Source of the DNA: Paraeggerthella hongkongensis
GTDB lineage: Bacteria; Actinomycetota; Coriobacteriia; Coriobacteriales; Eggerthellaceae
NCBI RefSeq assembly: GCF_003340345.1
Contig: NZ_PPTQ01000012.1
Location: 1 to 64,000 of the forward strand
Direction of reading: 5' to 3'
Length of the DNA: 64,000 bases
Part shown: positions 34,168-42,968 of the stretch, one piece after another
How positions within the stretch are numbered: the first letter of the stretch is position 1
Layout: each line of letters starts with the position of its first letter
The notes under the pieces: generated by a model
Databases searched by the model: none
Told to the model about the DNA's origin: nothing
Seen by the model: only the letters and a program-made list of their open reading frames with translations
Program-made: the position numbers and the translations under genes

Positions 34168-36645
34168 CTACGCCGGTACCTGGGCCTTCATAGCGTTGAT
34201 GCGCTGGAACACCGAGGCGGCTCCCGCGACAACGTCCACGGACCCGTCGGCCGCAACCTCCAGCAACGTCGGCGCCTGCATGATGCGGTACCGCTGCGCA
34301 AGCTCCGCGTTCTCCTCGGCCAGCAGCTCTTCGTGCACGATGCCGGCTTCGTCCATCTGCGCCGCGGCGAACTTGCAGTTCGGGCACGTGCGCGTGGCAA
34401 CCAGGTACAAGCCCGCGGGCAACGAGCTATGCGCCGGCGCGGTCGGAACCGTCTCAATACTTGCGACATCCGCCGCTGCAGCCTGGGGCGCAACGTCCGC
34501 CACCGTCACATGCGACCCTGCCTGCCCCGCCTTCTCGGCCGCCGCCGTCATCTGCACGCCCTGGTGCGTCAGACGGGAATGCCCCAAATCGTACTCGACG
34601 CGATCGGCAAACTCCTGCGCCTTGCCGTCGTTCCAGTTCTTCACCGGGCGATAGTAGCCGGTGATGCGCGAGTACACTTCCGTTTCCTCGTGGCAGCACG
34701 GGCATTCGTACACCTCGCCCGCAATGTAGCCGTGGTTCTTGCACACGGAATACGTCGGCGACATGGTGTAATACGGCAGCTTGTAGTTCTGCGCGATCTT
34801 GCGCACCAGCGTGGCCGTGCTCTGCCAGTCGGGCAGCTTCTCGCCCAAAAACGCATGAAACACGGTCCCCGACGTGTACAGCGTCTGCAATTCGTCCTGC
34901 ACGTCGAGCGCGCTGAAGATATCCTCGGAGAAGTTGACCGGCAGGTGCGACGAGTTCGTGTAGTACGGCGTACCCTGGTCGTTCGCCGTGACGATCTCGG
35001 GGAAGCGAGCCTTGTCGTGCTTGGCGAATCGATACGTGGTGGACTCGGCAGGCGTTGCCTCCAAGTTGTACAGGTCCCCGTATTTCTCCTGGTAATCGGC
35101 CAGACGGTCGCGCATGTGGTTGAGCACGTCCTTCGTGAACGCCTGGGCGGGACCCTGCGTCATGTCGGCGCGCAGCCATGCGGCGTTCAGGCACGCCTCG
35201 TTCATGCCCACCAATCCGATGGTGCTGAAGTGGTTCTCGAACGTGCCCAGGTAGCGCTTCGTGTACGGATACAGGCCCGCGTCCAACAGCTTGGCGATGA
35301 CCTGGCGCTTGGTGTGCAGCGAGCGCGCGGAAACGTCCATGAGGTGATCGAGGCGGCGGTAGAAATCGGCTTCGTCGGTTGCCAGGTAAGCGATGCGGGG
35401 CATGTTGATGGTCACCACGCCGATGGAGCCCGTAGACTCGCCCGACCCGAAGAAACCGCCGGACTTCTTCCGCAGCTCGCGCAGGTCAAGGCGCAGACGG
35501 CAACACATGGAGCGCACGTCGGACGGCTCCATGTCCGAGTTGATGTAGTTGCTGAAATAGGGCGTGCCGTACTTCGACGTCATTTCGAACAGCAGCCGGT
35601 TGTTCTCGGTATCGCTCCAGTCGAAGTCCCGCGTGATGGAATAGGTGGGAATGGGGTACTGGAAGCCGCGGCCGTTCGCATCGCCCTCGATCATGATCTC
35701 GATGAACGCCTTGTTGACCAGGTCCATCTCGTGCTGGCAATCGCCGTACGTGAACGCCTGCTCGCGCCCGCCCACAATGGCCGGCTGATCGCGCAGGTCG
35801 GCAGGGCACACCCAATCCAGCGTGATGTTGCTGAACGGGGCCTGCGTGCCCCAGCGCGACGGCGTGTTCACGCCGAACACGAACGACTCGACGCACTGCT
35901 TCGTCTCTTCGTACGTCAGGTCGTCGGCCTTCACGAACGGAGCCAAGTAGGTGTCGAAACTGGAGAACGCCTGGGCGCCCGCCCATTCGTTCTGCATGAT
36001 GCCCAAAAAGTTCACCATCTGGTTGCACAGGCTGGACAAGTGGCTGGCCGGCTTCGACGTGATCTTGCCGGGCACGCCGCCAAGGCCCTCCTGAATAAGC
36101 TGCTTGAGCGACCAGCCGGCGCAGTAGCCGGTCAGCATGGACAGGTCGTGCAGATGGATCTCGGCGTTGCGGTGGGCGTTCGCCACCTCGTCGTCGTAAA
36201 TCTCCGACAGCCAGTAATTCGCCGTGATGGCGCCCGAGTTGGACAGGATCAGGCCGCCGACGGAATACGTGACCGTGGAGTTCTCCTTCACGCGCCAGTC
36301 TTCCACCTTCACGTACTGATCGACCAGGTCCTTGTAGTCAAGAAGCGTGGCGTTGGCGTTGCGCACCTTCTCGCGCTGACGACGGTACAGGATGTAGGAC
36401 TTCGCCACGTCGGCGTACCCGGCGGTGGAAAGAACCTCCTCCACGCTGTCCTGAACGTCTTCGACCGAAATGATGCCGTCTTTGATCTTCGGCTCGAAAT
36501 GAGCGGTCACGTTGAGGGCCAGCAGGTCGATGGTAGACGGATGGTACTGCTTCTCCAGCGCATCGAAAGCCTTGGCGATTGCAGACGAAATCTTGGCAAT
36601 GTCGAATTCCGCGATCATGCCGTCACGCTTTTGAACCTGGTACAT
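34168..36645 (-). CDS. nrdD: anaerobic ribonucleoside-triphosphate reductase with C-terminal redoxin domain
   Basis: 825 aa. An ATP-cone (VQKRDGMIAEFDIAKI) opens the protein. The catalytic part ends with a zinc cysteine set (CKNHGYIAGEVYECPCC) followed by RITGYYRPVKNWNDGK, where Gly663 is the expected glycyl-radical residue. Beyond about residue 740 an extra domain begins: LYLVATRTCPNCKFAAAQM with Cys754 and Cys757, then a MQAPTLL cis-Pro loop, a glutaredoxin/thioredoxin-like fold. The enzyme makes dNTPs without oxygen; the fused redoxin suggests a dithiol rather than formate as reductant. Start at 36645 behind AGGAGCAG. Its activase is at 37619-38323 on the other strand. Confidence 0.92.
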   Translation of the reverse strand: MYQVQKRDGMIAEFDIAKISSAIAKAFDALEKQYHPSTIDLLALNVTAHFEPKIKDGIISVEDVQDSVEEVLSTAGYADVAKSYILYRRQREKVRNANATLLDYKDLVDQYVKVEDWRVKENSTVTYSVGGLILSNSGAITANYWLSEIYDDEVANAHRNAEIHLHDLSMLTGYCAGWSLKQLIQEGLGGVPGKITSKPASHLSSLCNQMVNFLGIMQNEWAGAQAFSSFDTYLAPFVKADDLTYEETKQCVESFVFGVNTPSRWGTQAPFSNITLDWVCPADLRDQPAIVGGREQAFTYGDCQHEMDLVNKAFIEIMIEGDANGRGFQYPIPTYSITRDFDWSDTENNRLLFEMTSKYGTPYFSNYINSDMEPSDVRSMCCRLRLDLRELRKKSGGFFGSGESTGSIGVVTINMPRIAYLATDEADFYRRLDHLMDVSARSLHTKRQVIAKLLDAGLYPYTKRYLGTFENHFSTIGLVGMNEACLNAAWLRADMTQGPAQAFTKDVLNHMRDRLADYQEKYGDLYNLEATPAESTTYRFAKHDKARFPEIVTANDQGTPYYTNSSHLPVNFSEDIFSALDVQDELQTLYTSGTVFHAFLGEKLPDWQSTATLVRKIAQNYKLPYYTMSPTYSVCKNHGYIAGEVYECPCCHEETEVYSRITGYYRPVKNWNDGKAQEFADRVEYDLGHSRLTHQGVQMTAAAEKAGQAGSHVTVADVAPQAAAADVASIETVPTAPAHSSLPAGLYLVATRTCPNCKFAAAQMDEAGIVHEELLAEENAELAQRYRIMQAPTLLEVAADGSVDVVAGAASVFQRINAMKAQVPA

Positions 36646-36799
36646 GCTCTGCTCCTTTTGCTGTACGTTTCGTATCTGCTTCGATCGGTCCGCGAGGCCT
36701 TTGGAGGGGCTGATTTCGGAGCCGGTAAGAATAAGGCGTCGGGTATCGGGTAACCGCTTCACCATACCCGCGAGAATTGCCATCGTCAATGGGGGTCAC

Positions 36800-36841
36800 C
36801 AATATGTTGAATACAGAACTATAGTGCGCATCAATATATTG
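36800..36841. promoter_or_regulatory. pair of NrdR-box-like sites
   Basis: CAATATGTTG (36800-36809) and CAATATATTG (36832-36841) both fit the NrdR-box core CWATATATWG, the first with one mismatch. Their offset is exactly 32 bp, about three DNA turns, as is usual for paired NrdR boxes. They lie 155-196 bp upstream of nrdD in the 439-bp divergent region 36646-37084, so they could repress nrdD and perhaps the nrdG-containing transcript. The rest of the region holds no gene. Confidence 0.7.
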
Positions 36842-37084
36842 TGGTTTTCCACCTGGGGTTTTAGAAATGGGCATTTTGGCGTTCTATGAAAAGCGACCTG
36901 CAAAAATAGAACAAACTGCCCCAAACGCCAACGCCGGCGGCAAAAAACACAACTCCGCAGACATCGTGGATTTCGGCAAGCGGAAAAAGGCTCGCGGCAT
37001 TTGCGTCCAAGGAAGCGGCGGTCTATGATGAAGGCGATCCGCATCCCTTTTGACGCGGGGCCCGGCCCAAGCGAAGGAGCCTTT

Positions 37085-37615
37085 ATGATCGACCATCCCA
37101 TGCGGCGCTCCGACCGCGCCCTCTCCCCTGACGAAGCGCTCGCCGTGCTCGACGATGCGGCGTTCGTCACGCTGTCGACCGTCGACGAAAGCGGCGCCCC
37201 CTACGGCGTGCCGCTTTCGTTCGTGCGCCGCGGAAGCACGCTCTACGTGCACGCCACGAACCAGGGCGGCCTCAAGTTCGACTGCTTCCGGCGCGACGCG
37301 CGCGCATGCGCCACCGCCGTAACCGACGTGGTTCCGTTTTTCGCGAACGGCGATTTCTCCACGTACTACCGGTCCGCCATGGCGTTCGGGTCCATGCGCG
37401 AAGTGGAGCCGGGGGTCGAGTTCAAGCGCGCGTTGGTGGATCTGTGCACGAAGTACGTGCCCGAGGCCAAAGCGCACATCGGCGAAGCCATGCGCTGCGA
37501 GGGGCCGAACACTTCGGTGTGGGCGCTGGACATCCGGCGCGTGACCGGCAAAGCCCAGCCCCTTCCCCCATCGGGCGCCGCGCCCGCCAGCCCCCATGCG
37601 GAACAGGTGCGCTAG
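37085..37615 (+). CDS. PNPOx-fold flavin-binding protein (NimA-like)
   Basis: 176 aa, start at 37085 behind AAGGAGC. The N-terminal pattern RRSDRALSPDEALAVLDDA and VTLSTVDESGAPYGVPLSF is typical of the pyridoxamine-phosphate-oxidase-like family that includes the 5-nitroimidazole resistance protein NimA. LYVHATNQGGLKFD supplies the likely flavin/haem-site His. The reaction is unknown. It lies 3 bp before nrdG and is probably co-transcribed with it. Confidence 0.75.
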   Translation: MIDHPMRRSDRALSPDEALAVLDDAAFVTLSTVDESGAPYGVPLSFVRRGSTLYVHATNQGGLKFDCFRRDARACATAVTDVVPFFANGDFSTYYRSAMAFGSMREVEPGVEFKRALVDLCTKYVPEAKAHIGEAMRCEGPNTSVWALDIRRVTGKAQPLPPSGAAPASPHAEQVR

Positions 37616-37618
37616 CCC

Positions 37619-38323
37619 ATGCGCATCGCAGGATTGCAGAAGCTCACGCTGCTGGACTTCCCCGGCAAAACGGCCGCCACCGTGTTCACTCCAGGGTGCA
37701 ACTACCGTTGCCCGTTCTGCCACAACGCCGACCTGGTGATCGACGCGGCGCGCATGCCCGACGCCGTTTCCCTCGACGAGCTCTTCGCATTTTTGGACAA
37801 GCGCCAAGGACTGCTCGACGGCGTGTGCGTCACAGGCGGCGAGCCGCTTTTGCAGCCAGGCATCGAAGATTTCCTGTCGCGCGTGCGCGATCGGGGATTT
37901 GCCACGAAGCTGGACACCAACGGCAGCTTTCCCGATCGACTGCGCGCCCTCGTCCAGGCCGATCTCGTGGATTACGTGGCCATGGACGTGAAGAACGCGC
38001 CGTACCGGTATGCGGAAACCGTGGGCGTGCCGGGCTTCGACCTTGCGCCCGTGCAGACCTCGATCGAGTTCTTGATGGAAGGGCACGTGCCCTTCGAGTT
38101 TCGCACCACGGTGATGCGGGAGCTGCACGCGGCCGACGATCTGCTCGCTATCGCTTGCTGGATCGAGGGCGCTCCCCGCTGGTTCCTGCAAAACTACCTG
38201 GACGCGGAAAGCGTTCTTGCGGGCCCGGGGCGTTTCCATGCATGGGACGTCGACGAACTTGAAGCGCTCCTGCCCGAGCTGCGCGCACATGTGCCCGCCG
38301 TGCAGCTACGAGGATCGAAGTAG
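37619..38323 (+). CDS. nrdG: anaerobic ribonucleotide reductase activating protein (radical SAM)
   Basis: 234 aa. The radical-SAM cluster motif CNYRCPFC lies at about residues 27-34 in a FTPGCNYRCPFCHNADL context, and CVTGGEPLLQPG is the SAM-binding motif. The opening GLQKLTLLDFPGKTAATVF is characteristic of this activase subgroup. It should generate the glycyl radical on NrdD, encoded divergently. The gene is separated from nrdD by the PNPOx gene instead of following it, which is unusual. Confidence 0.88.
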   Translation: MRIAGLQKLTLLDFPGKTAATVFTPGCNYRCPFCHNADLVIDAARMPDAVSLDELFAFLDKRQGLLDGVCVTGGEPLLQPGIEDFLSRVRDRGFATKLDTNGSFPDRLRALVQADLVDYVAMDVKNAPYRYAETVGVPGFDLAPVQTSIEFLMEGHVPFEFRTTVMRELHAADDLLAIACWIEGAPRWFLQNYLDAESVLAGPGRFHAWDVDELEALLPELRAHVPAVQLRGSK

Positions 38324-38625
38324 CGCAGGGCCGGACGGACGGACGGACGGGCGAGAGCGTCCCGCGAGGGCATGCGGCTGCCCGCATGTTCGCCTGGCAG
38401 CACGCCCGCCGGCCCGCCGCGAAACGCCGCCGGCCCGCGCCGCGCCGCTGCCGAGCCGCCGCGTTTCGCAGCGCGCGCCGCCGCTCGCCCGGCCGCGAAA
38501 ATCGTTGCTCGTGGAAAGCGCAAGGAAATGGAGCCGCTTCGGTTCCGTGCGATCATAATAGGACGCTACCCCGCGCACCGGCCGGGGGCGCACGTCCGCA
38601 CCACCGCAGAACAGGAGCATGCATC
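38324..38625. other. GC-rich intergenic region with a short tandem repeat
   Basis: 302 bp without a gene. It begins with four perfect copies of GGAC (38333-38348), then a weak CATGCGG/CCGCATG hairpin (38371-38388) that may end the nrdG transcript, then very GC-rich low-complexity sequence. A promoter for the phosphofructokinase gene should lie near its right end. Confidence 0.5.
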
Positions 38626-39840
38626 ATGGCGAATTGTCTTGTCGCGCAATCCGGCGGGCCCACCGCCGTCATCAACGCCAGCTTGGCCGGCGTCGTCCGC
38701 GCCAACCAGCTAAACCCCGTGTACAACCGCGTGTTCGGCGGCCTGCACGGCATCGAGGGCACGCTCGCGGGCAAGCTCTACGACCTGACCGATCTGCCCA
38801 GCCGAGATATCGACGTTCTCAAGCAAACCCCCTCGTCGGCGCTTGGCACGTGTCGCTATAAGCTCAAGCGCGGCAACGACGCCGACTACCGCCGTCTTGT
38901 CGACGTCATGGACGCGCACGACATCAGCACCATGTTCTACATCGGCGGCAACGACTCCATGGACACGGTAGACGCGCTGGCTTCGTGGGCGCAGGAGCAC
39001 GCGCCCAGCAAGCGCTTCATCGGCATACCCAAAACCGTCGACAACGACCTGGTTCCCGTGGACCACTGCCCCGGCTTCCCCAGCGCGGCGAAGGTCGCCT
39101 GCCAAATCACGCATGCAACGTATTTGGATTACGCCGCGTACACCCGCCCGGAGGTGTTCGTCCTCGAGGTCATGGGGCGCGATGCGGGCTGGCTGGCCGC
39201 AAGCACCTGCGTCACCGGCGACGTCGACCTGCTGATCTTGCCGGAAACGCCGTTCAACAAGGATGCGTTCTTGTCCGAGGTGCAGAAGAAGTTCGACCAG
39301 AAGGGCGAATGCTACATCGTCGCATCCGAAGGCGCTCGCTACGCCGACGGCGCCTACCTGTCGGCCGGCGAAGCGGCCAACGACGGTTTTGCGCACGCGG
39401 TGCTGGGCGGAGCCGCAGCTACGCTCAAGCAGATGATCGTCGATGCGGGCATCGCCCCGCGCGGCGTGGTGCAGGATCTGTCGCGCGCCGCGCGGTCGAG
39501 CAACTTCGCCCAAAGCCTTGTCGACGTGAACGAAGCCTATGACCTGGGATTGAGCGCGCACATGCGCAGCGCCGACCCCGCGTTCACCGGCCAGGTGGTG
39601 GGCGTGCGCCGCAACGCCGCGGCGGCAGCGGAGGGTCGCTACGATGCCGAGTTCTTCGCCGGTCCCGCCAGCGAGTTCGCGAACTTCGTGAAGCAGTTCC
39701 CCGCCGCATGGATCCGCCCGGACTACCAGGGCATCACCGACGAAGCGATCGCCTATTTCCGCCCGCTCATCGAAGGCGAGCCGAAGCTGATCATGGACGG
39801 CGGCCTTCCGGCTACGCTGACGCCGTTCAACAAGCGGTAG
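38626..39840 (+). CDS. 6-phosphofructokinase (PPi-type subgroup)
   Basis: 404 aa. The phosphofructokinase signatures are visible: SGGPTAVINASLAG at the N-terminus, GTCRYKL, IGGNDSMDT, PKTVDND and EVMGRDAGWLAA. The second-substrate loop reads GGNDS where ATP enzymes have GGDGS and pyrophosphate enzymes GGDDS, so a PPi donor is likely but not proven. It converts fructose 6-phosphate to the 1,6-bisphosphate. The start at 38626 is behind AGGAG; an ATG seven bases earlier is in another frame. Confidence 0.88.
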   Translation: MANCLVAQSGGPTAVINASLAGVVRANQLNPVYNRVFGGLHGIEGTLAGKLYDLTDLPSRDIDVLKQTPSSALGTCRYKLKRGNDADYRRLVDVMDAHDISTMFYIGGNDSMDTVDALASWAQEHAPSKRFIGIPKTVDNDLVPVDHCPGFPSAAKVACQITHATYLDYAAYTRPEVFVLEVMGRDAGWLAASTCVTGDVDLLILPETPFNKDAFLSEVQKKFDQKGECYIVASEGARYADGAYLSAGEAANDGFAHAVLGGAAATLKQMIVDAGIAPRGVVQDLSRAARSSNFAQSLVDVNEAYDLGLSAHMRSADPAFTGQVVGVRRNAAAAAEGRYDAEFFAGPASEFANFVKQFPAAWIRPDYQGITDEAIAYFRPLIEGEPKLIMDGGLPATLTPFNKR

Positions 39841-39941
39841 ACAAAAAACGCGCGCCGCAACCCGACCGCGTATGCTAGCATGACGCAAACAATTACGCGC
39901 AATCGGCCGTGCGGCGCGCGGCCCTCAGCAAGGGAGTCCTC

Positions 39942-41354
39942 GTGTCCGCAGAAGTAGCAGTGCCAACCTTCATCATCCTCGGCGCGTTCGTCGCGCTTTT
40001 GGCAGCACTCAAGATCCTGAAAAGCAAAGGCGTCGCATTCACGCCGCGCGTGTTCGCCGCCTTAGGCATGGGCATCGTGCTGGGCATCGGCATCCAGCTT
40101 GGCGCAGGCCGAGGAACGGAAGCGGCCACCGTGGCGCTCGACTGGATGTCGATCGTCGGGCAGGGCTACATCGGGCTTTTGAAGATGCTCGTCATGCCGC
40201 TTGTGTTCGTGGCTATCGTGGGCGCGTTCACCCGCACCGAAGACACGCTGAACCTCGGTCGCATCGGCGCTATCGTGCTGGCCGTGCTGCTGGGAACCGT
40301 GGCGATATCGGCCCTAGTCGGTTGGGCGTCGGTCGCGTTCACGGGGCTTGCCGGAGCCAGCTTCACCAGCGGAAGCGTCGACGCCGCGAAAATGGACGTG
40401 CTGCAAGGCCGCCAGGAGCAGGTGGCGAACCTCACCCTGCCGCAGGAAATCCTCTCGTTCATCCCCACGAACATCTTCGCGGACTTGGCCGGCACCCGCT
40501 CCACCTCCACCATCGCGGTTGTGATCTTCTCCGCCATCGTCGGCATCGCCTACCTCAAGCTGCGCGACAAGGACTCCGGCCAGGCATCGTTTTTCAAGCA
40601 GCTGATCGACAGCCTGTACGGCATCGTCATGCGCATCGTGTCCATGGTGCTGGGGCTTGCGCCTTACGGCGTGATGGCGCTCATCGCGCACGTCATGGCC
40701 ACGAGCGACTACAACGCTATCCTTGATCTGGGAAAATTCGTGCTGGTATCCTACGCGGCCATCGCGTTCATGTTCGCAGTGCACTGCCTGATCCTGCTGG
40801 CGAACCGCACCAGCCCCCTCATGTACCTGAAGAAGGCCTTCCCGGTTCTGAGCTTCGCCTTCGTGGCGCGCACAAGCGCCGGAGCGCTGCCCCTCAACAT
40901 AGAAACGCAGACGCGCGCGCTGGGCGTGGATTCCGCCACGGCCAACTTCTCCGGCAGTTTCGGGCTGTCCATCGGCCAAAACGGATGCGCGGGCATCTAT
41001 CCGGCCATGTTGGCCACCATCATCGCGCCCACGGTGGGCATCGACGTGTTCTCGCCCACGTTCATCATCGGTTTGATAGCCGTGGTGGTCATCAGCTCGT
41101 TCGGCGTAGCGGGCGTGGGCGGCGGCGCAACGTTCGCCTCGCTCATCGTTTTGGGAACCATGGGGCTGCCCATCGAGATCGTGGGCCTGCTGGCGTCGGT
41201 CGAGCCGCTGATCGACATGGGGCGAACCGCGCTCAACGTGAGCGATTCCATGGTTGCCGGCGTGACCGCGTCAAACGCCGTGGGCAAGCTCGACCGCGAA
41301 ACGTTCAGCGATCCCGAAGCGCGGGTGAGCAGCTCCGCGCAAGCCGAGCTGTAG
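39942..41354 (+). CDS. tcyP: dicarboxylate/amino acid:cation symporter, TcyP-like
   Basis: 470 aa. Translation probably begins at a GTG (39942) 6 bases after AGGGAG; the open frame 11 codons longer lacks a site. The protein has the DAACS fold: LLKMLVMPLVFVAIVGAF, the serine-rich hairpin loop region (VARTSAGALPLNIET), NGCAGIYPAMLATI and the tip GVGGGATFASLIVLG. The closest subgroup known to me is the cystine importer TcyP. It moves the amino acid with sodium or protons. Confidence 0.8.
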   Translation: MSAEVAVPTFIILGAFVALLAALKILKSKGVAFTPRVFAALGMGIVLGIGIQLGAGRGTEAATVALDWMSIVGQGYIGLLKMLVMPLVFVAIVGAFTRTEDTLNLGRIGAIVLAVLLGTVAISALVGWASVAFTGLAGASFTSGSVDAAKMDVLQGRQEQVANLTLPQEILSFIPTNIFADLAGTRSTSTIAVVIFSAIVGIAYLKLRDKDSGQASFFKQLIDSLYGIVMRIVSMVLGLAPYGVMALIAHVMATSDYNAILDLGKFVLVSYAAIAFMFAVHCLILLANRTSPLMYLKKAFPVLSFAFVARTSAGALPLNIETQTRALGVDSATANFSGSFGLSIGQNGCAGIYPAMLATIIAPTVGIDVFSPTFIIGLIAVVVISSFGVAGVGGGATFASLIVLGTMGLPIEIVGLLASVEPLIDMGRTALNVSDSMVAGVTASNAVGKLDRETFSDPEARVSSSAQAEL

Positions 41355-41390
41355 ACGCCACGCTTCGTCGACGGCCGTCGCCTGCTCCTG

Positions 41391-42185
41391 CTAGCTGCGT
41401 GCGCCCTCCAGCAGCCCGCGCAGTTCCTTCTGCACGCTGTTGTCGACGTTCGGACCGATGATCTTCGACGCAATCTGCTTGATGGCGGAACGACCGTTGC
41501 CCATGGCTACGCTTTGACCTGCCATGCGAAGAATCTCGTAGTCGTTCATTGAATCGCCGAACGCCATCATCTGGTTCGCCGCAAGCCCGTGCGCGTCGAG
41601 CACTTGCTGGATGCCCGTCGCCTTGCTCACGCCGCGTTGCATGACGTCGATCCACTTGCGCCCCGACGGAGCGAACACGAAGTCGTCGTCAAGCTCGCGC
41701 GTGAGGATGTACGCCATATCCATCACGTCCTCGTCGCAGTACACCGAAGCCTTCAGGATGCTCGTCGTGGGGGAAGGCACGGCCAATACGCGCGTCGGGT
41801 TCGGCAGGTTCTTGTCCACCTCGCGCTCGAAGCGCGCTTCGTCGTCAAGCAGGTAGCTGCTGGTTTCGTCGAACAGGGCCAGGTGCATGGTGTCGAACAG
41901 GTCCACGATGCGAGCCAATCGGCGCACGGCGGCATGCGAGAACACCTCTAAGTCGACCAACTCGCCCCCAACGATAACCTGCGCGCCGTTCGATGCCACG
42001 AAGTCCATGCAGTCGGCCACCGGCTCGAACAGCTCATGCAGCGTATCGAAGCGCCGACCCGACGAAGCGACGAACTGAATGCCCGCGTCGCGCAGGCGCA
42101 AAATGAGATCGTACGACCCTTCGGGCACCCGCTCGCTTCCATCGAGGAACGTGCCGTCCATGTCGCTGGCGATAAGCTTGATCAT
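41391..42185 (-). CDS. Cof-type HAD phosphatase
   Basis: 264 aa. HAD motif I is IASDMDGTFL at the N-terminus; ASSGRR is motif II; AFGDSMNDYEIL near the end is motif IV. The cap is of the Cof/IIB type. These enzymes dephosphorylate sugar phosphates, nucleotides or cofactors; the substrate is unknown. Start at 42185 behind GAAGGAGG. It converges with tcyP. Confidence 0.88.
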   Translation of the reverse strand: MIKLIASDMDGTFLDGSERVPEGSYDLILRLRDAGIQFVASSGRRFDTLHELFEPVADCMDFVASNGAQVIVGGELVDLEVFSHAAVRRLARIVDLFDTMHLALFDETSSYLLDDEARFEREVDKNLPNPTRVLAVPSPTTSILKASVYCDEDVMDMAYILTRELDDDFVFAPSGRKWIDVMQRGVSKATGIQQVLDAHGLAANQMMAFGDSMNDYEILRMAGQSVAMGNGRSAIKQIASKIIGPNVDNSVQKELRGLLEGARS

Positions 42186-42484
42186 GTCTGCCTCCTTCGC
42201 GGACTCCCCGCGAGCCCGCTTCTTTTCCGTATGCTCTCGTATGTTCTCCCCTCATTGTAAAGCCCGTTTTCGCGCGCCACTGTTTCTCCGCGAAGAGTTT
42301 GCAAGCCGTTGACGTGCAGCGCAGGGCGTAGGGCAAGGGCGCAAGGTGTAGGACGCGGGACGCAAGGCGCGAACGGGTACGGCGTCTCGTTTTGCAGGCG
42401 GCCCGTCGTTTCGAAAGGGACGCTTTCTTTGTCGAAGCACCTTCGACCCGCCAGCCCTTCGGTGCGCGCCGGGCGCCCGTCCGC

Positions 42485-42635
42485 GGCTCAAAATTGCGGG
42501 TCTGCGCTCCTCAGCCAACCCATCATTCGCAATTGCTTTGAGCGGTTGCATCAACTGCCCAGTTCATCATGGTGCAACAAATTCGATATTCGGCAGAAGC
42601 CCTTCTCGAAGAGCGCAGGTCCGCAATTTTGAGCC
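42485..42635. repeat. family 4 palindromic element (151 bp, single copy)
   Basis: 25-bp inverted ends starting GGCTCAAAATTGCGG (42485-42509 and 42611-42635) pair at 23 positions. Inside, GTTGCA/TGCAAC (42545-42578) encloses AACTG-CCC-AGTT, giving a nested hairpin. It lies in the 783-bp gap 42186-42968. That gap also holds a G-rich degenerate short repeat at about 42317-42370 and a 10-bp inverted repeat CATCCTGCGA (42711-42720 with 42768-42777); no gene is seen in it. Confidence 0.85.
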
Positions 42636-42968
42636 AAATCCGATGCGCGGCCAGACTCGACAGGCCCCGGGTTCGCGGACGTTCGCGCAGCAGCGCAAGC
42701 CCCTCCGCGGCATCCTGCGACGCAACAAGAGGCGCATCGCAAAATGCCGCGAGCAGACTCTTCAGTCTCGCAGGATGACAAGACGGACATCTAGCACACA
42801 AAATACCTGGTCACAGCCTACGCAACCTGAGCGTGCGCAAAAAATAGCGAAACGCAACGCCAAAGTGGTGGAACGGGCAAGCCCGCAATCGCATCATACG
42901 AGCCACCCCAGCGCACGGCGCCGCGCTTCGGGTATCATGAATCAGATCAAACAGAAGGGACCAACCAC

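Noticed and set aside
34003-36753. Long plus-strand open frame (916 codons) opposite nrdD
   Set aside because: It is the antisense shadow of a clear nrdD gene; its translation is His/Arg/Val-rich with no domain and it has no ribosome site.
42317-42370. G-rich stretch upstream of family 4 as a true tandem repeat
   Set aside because: The units (GGGCG, AGGGC, AAGGC) are too irregular to define a period by eye.
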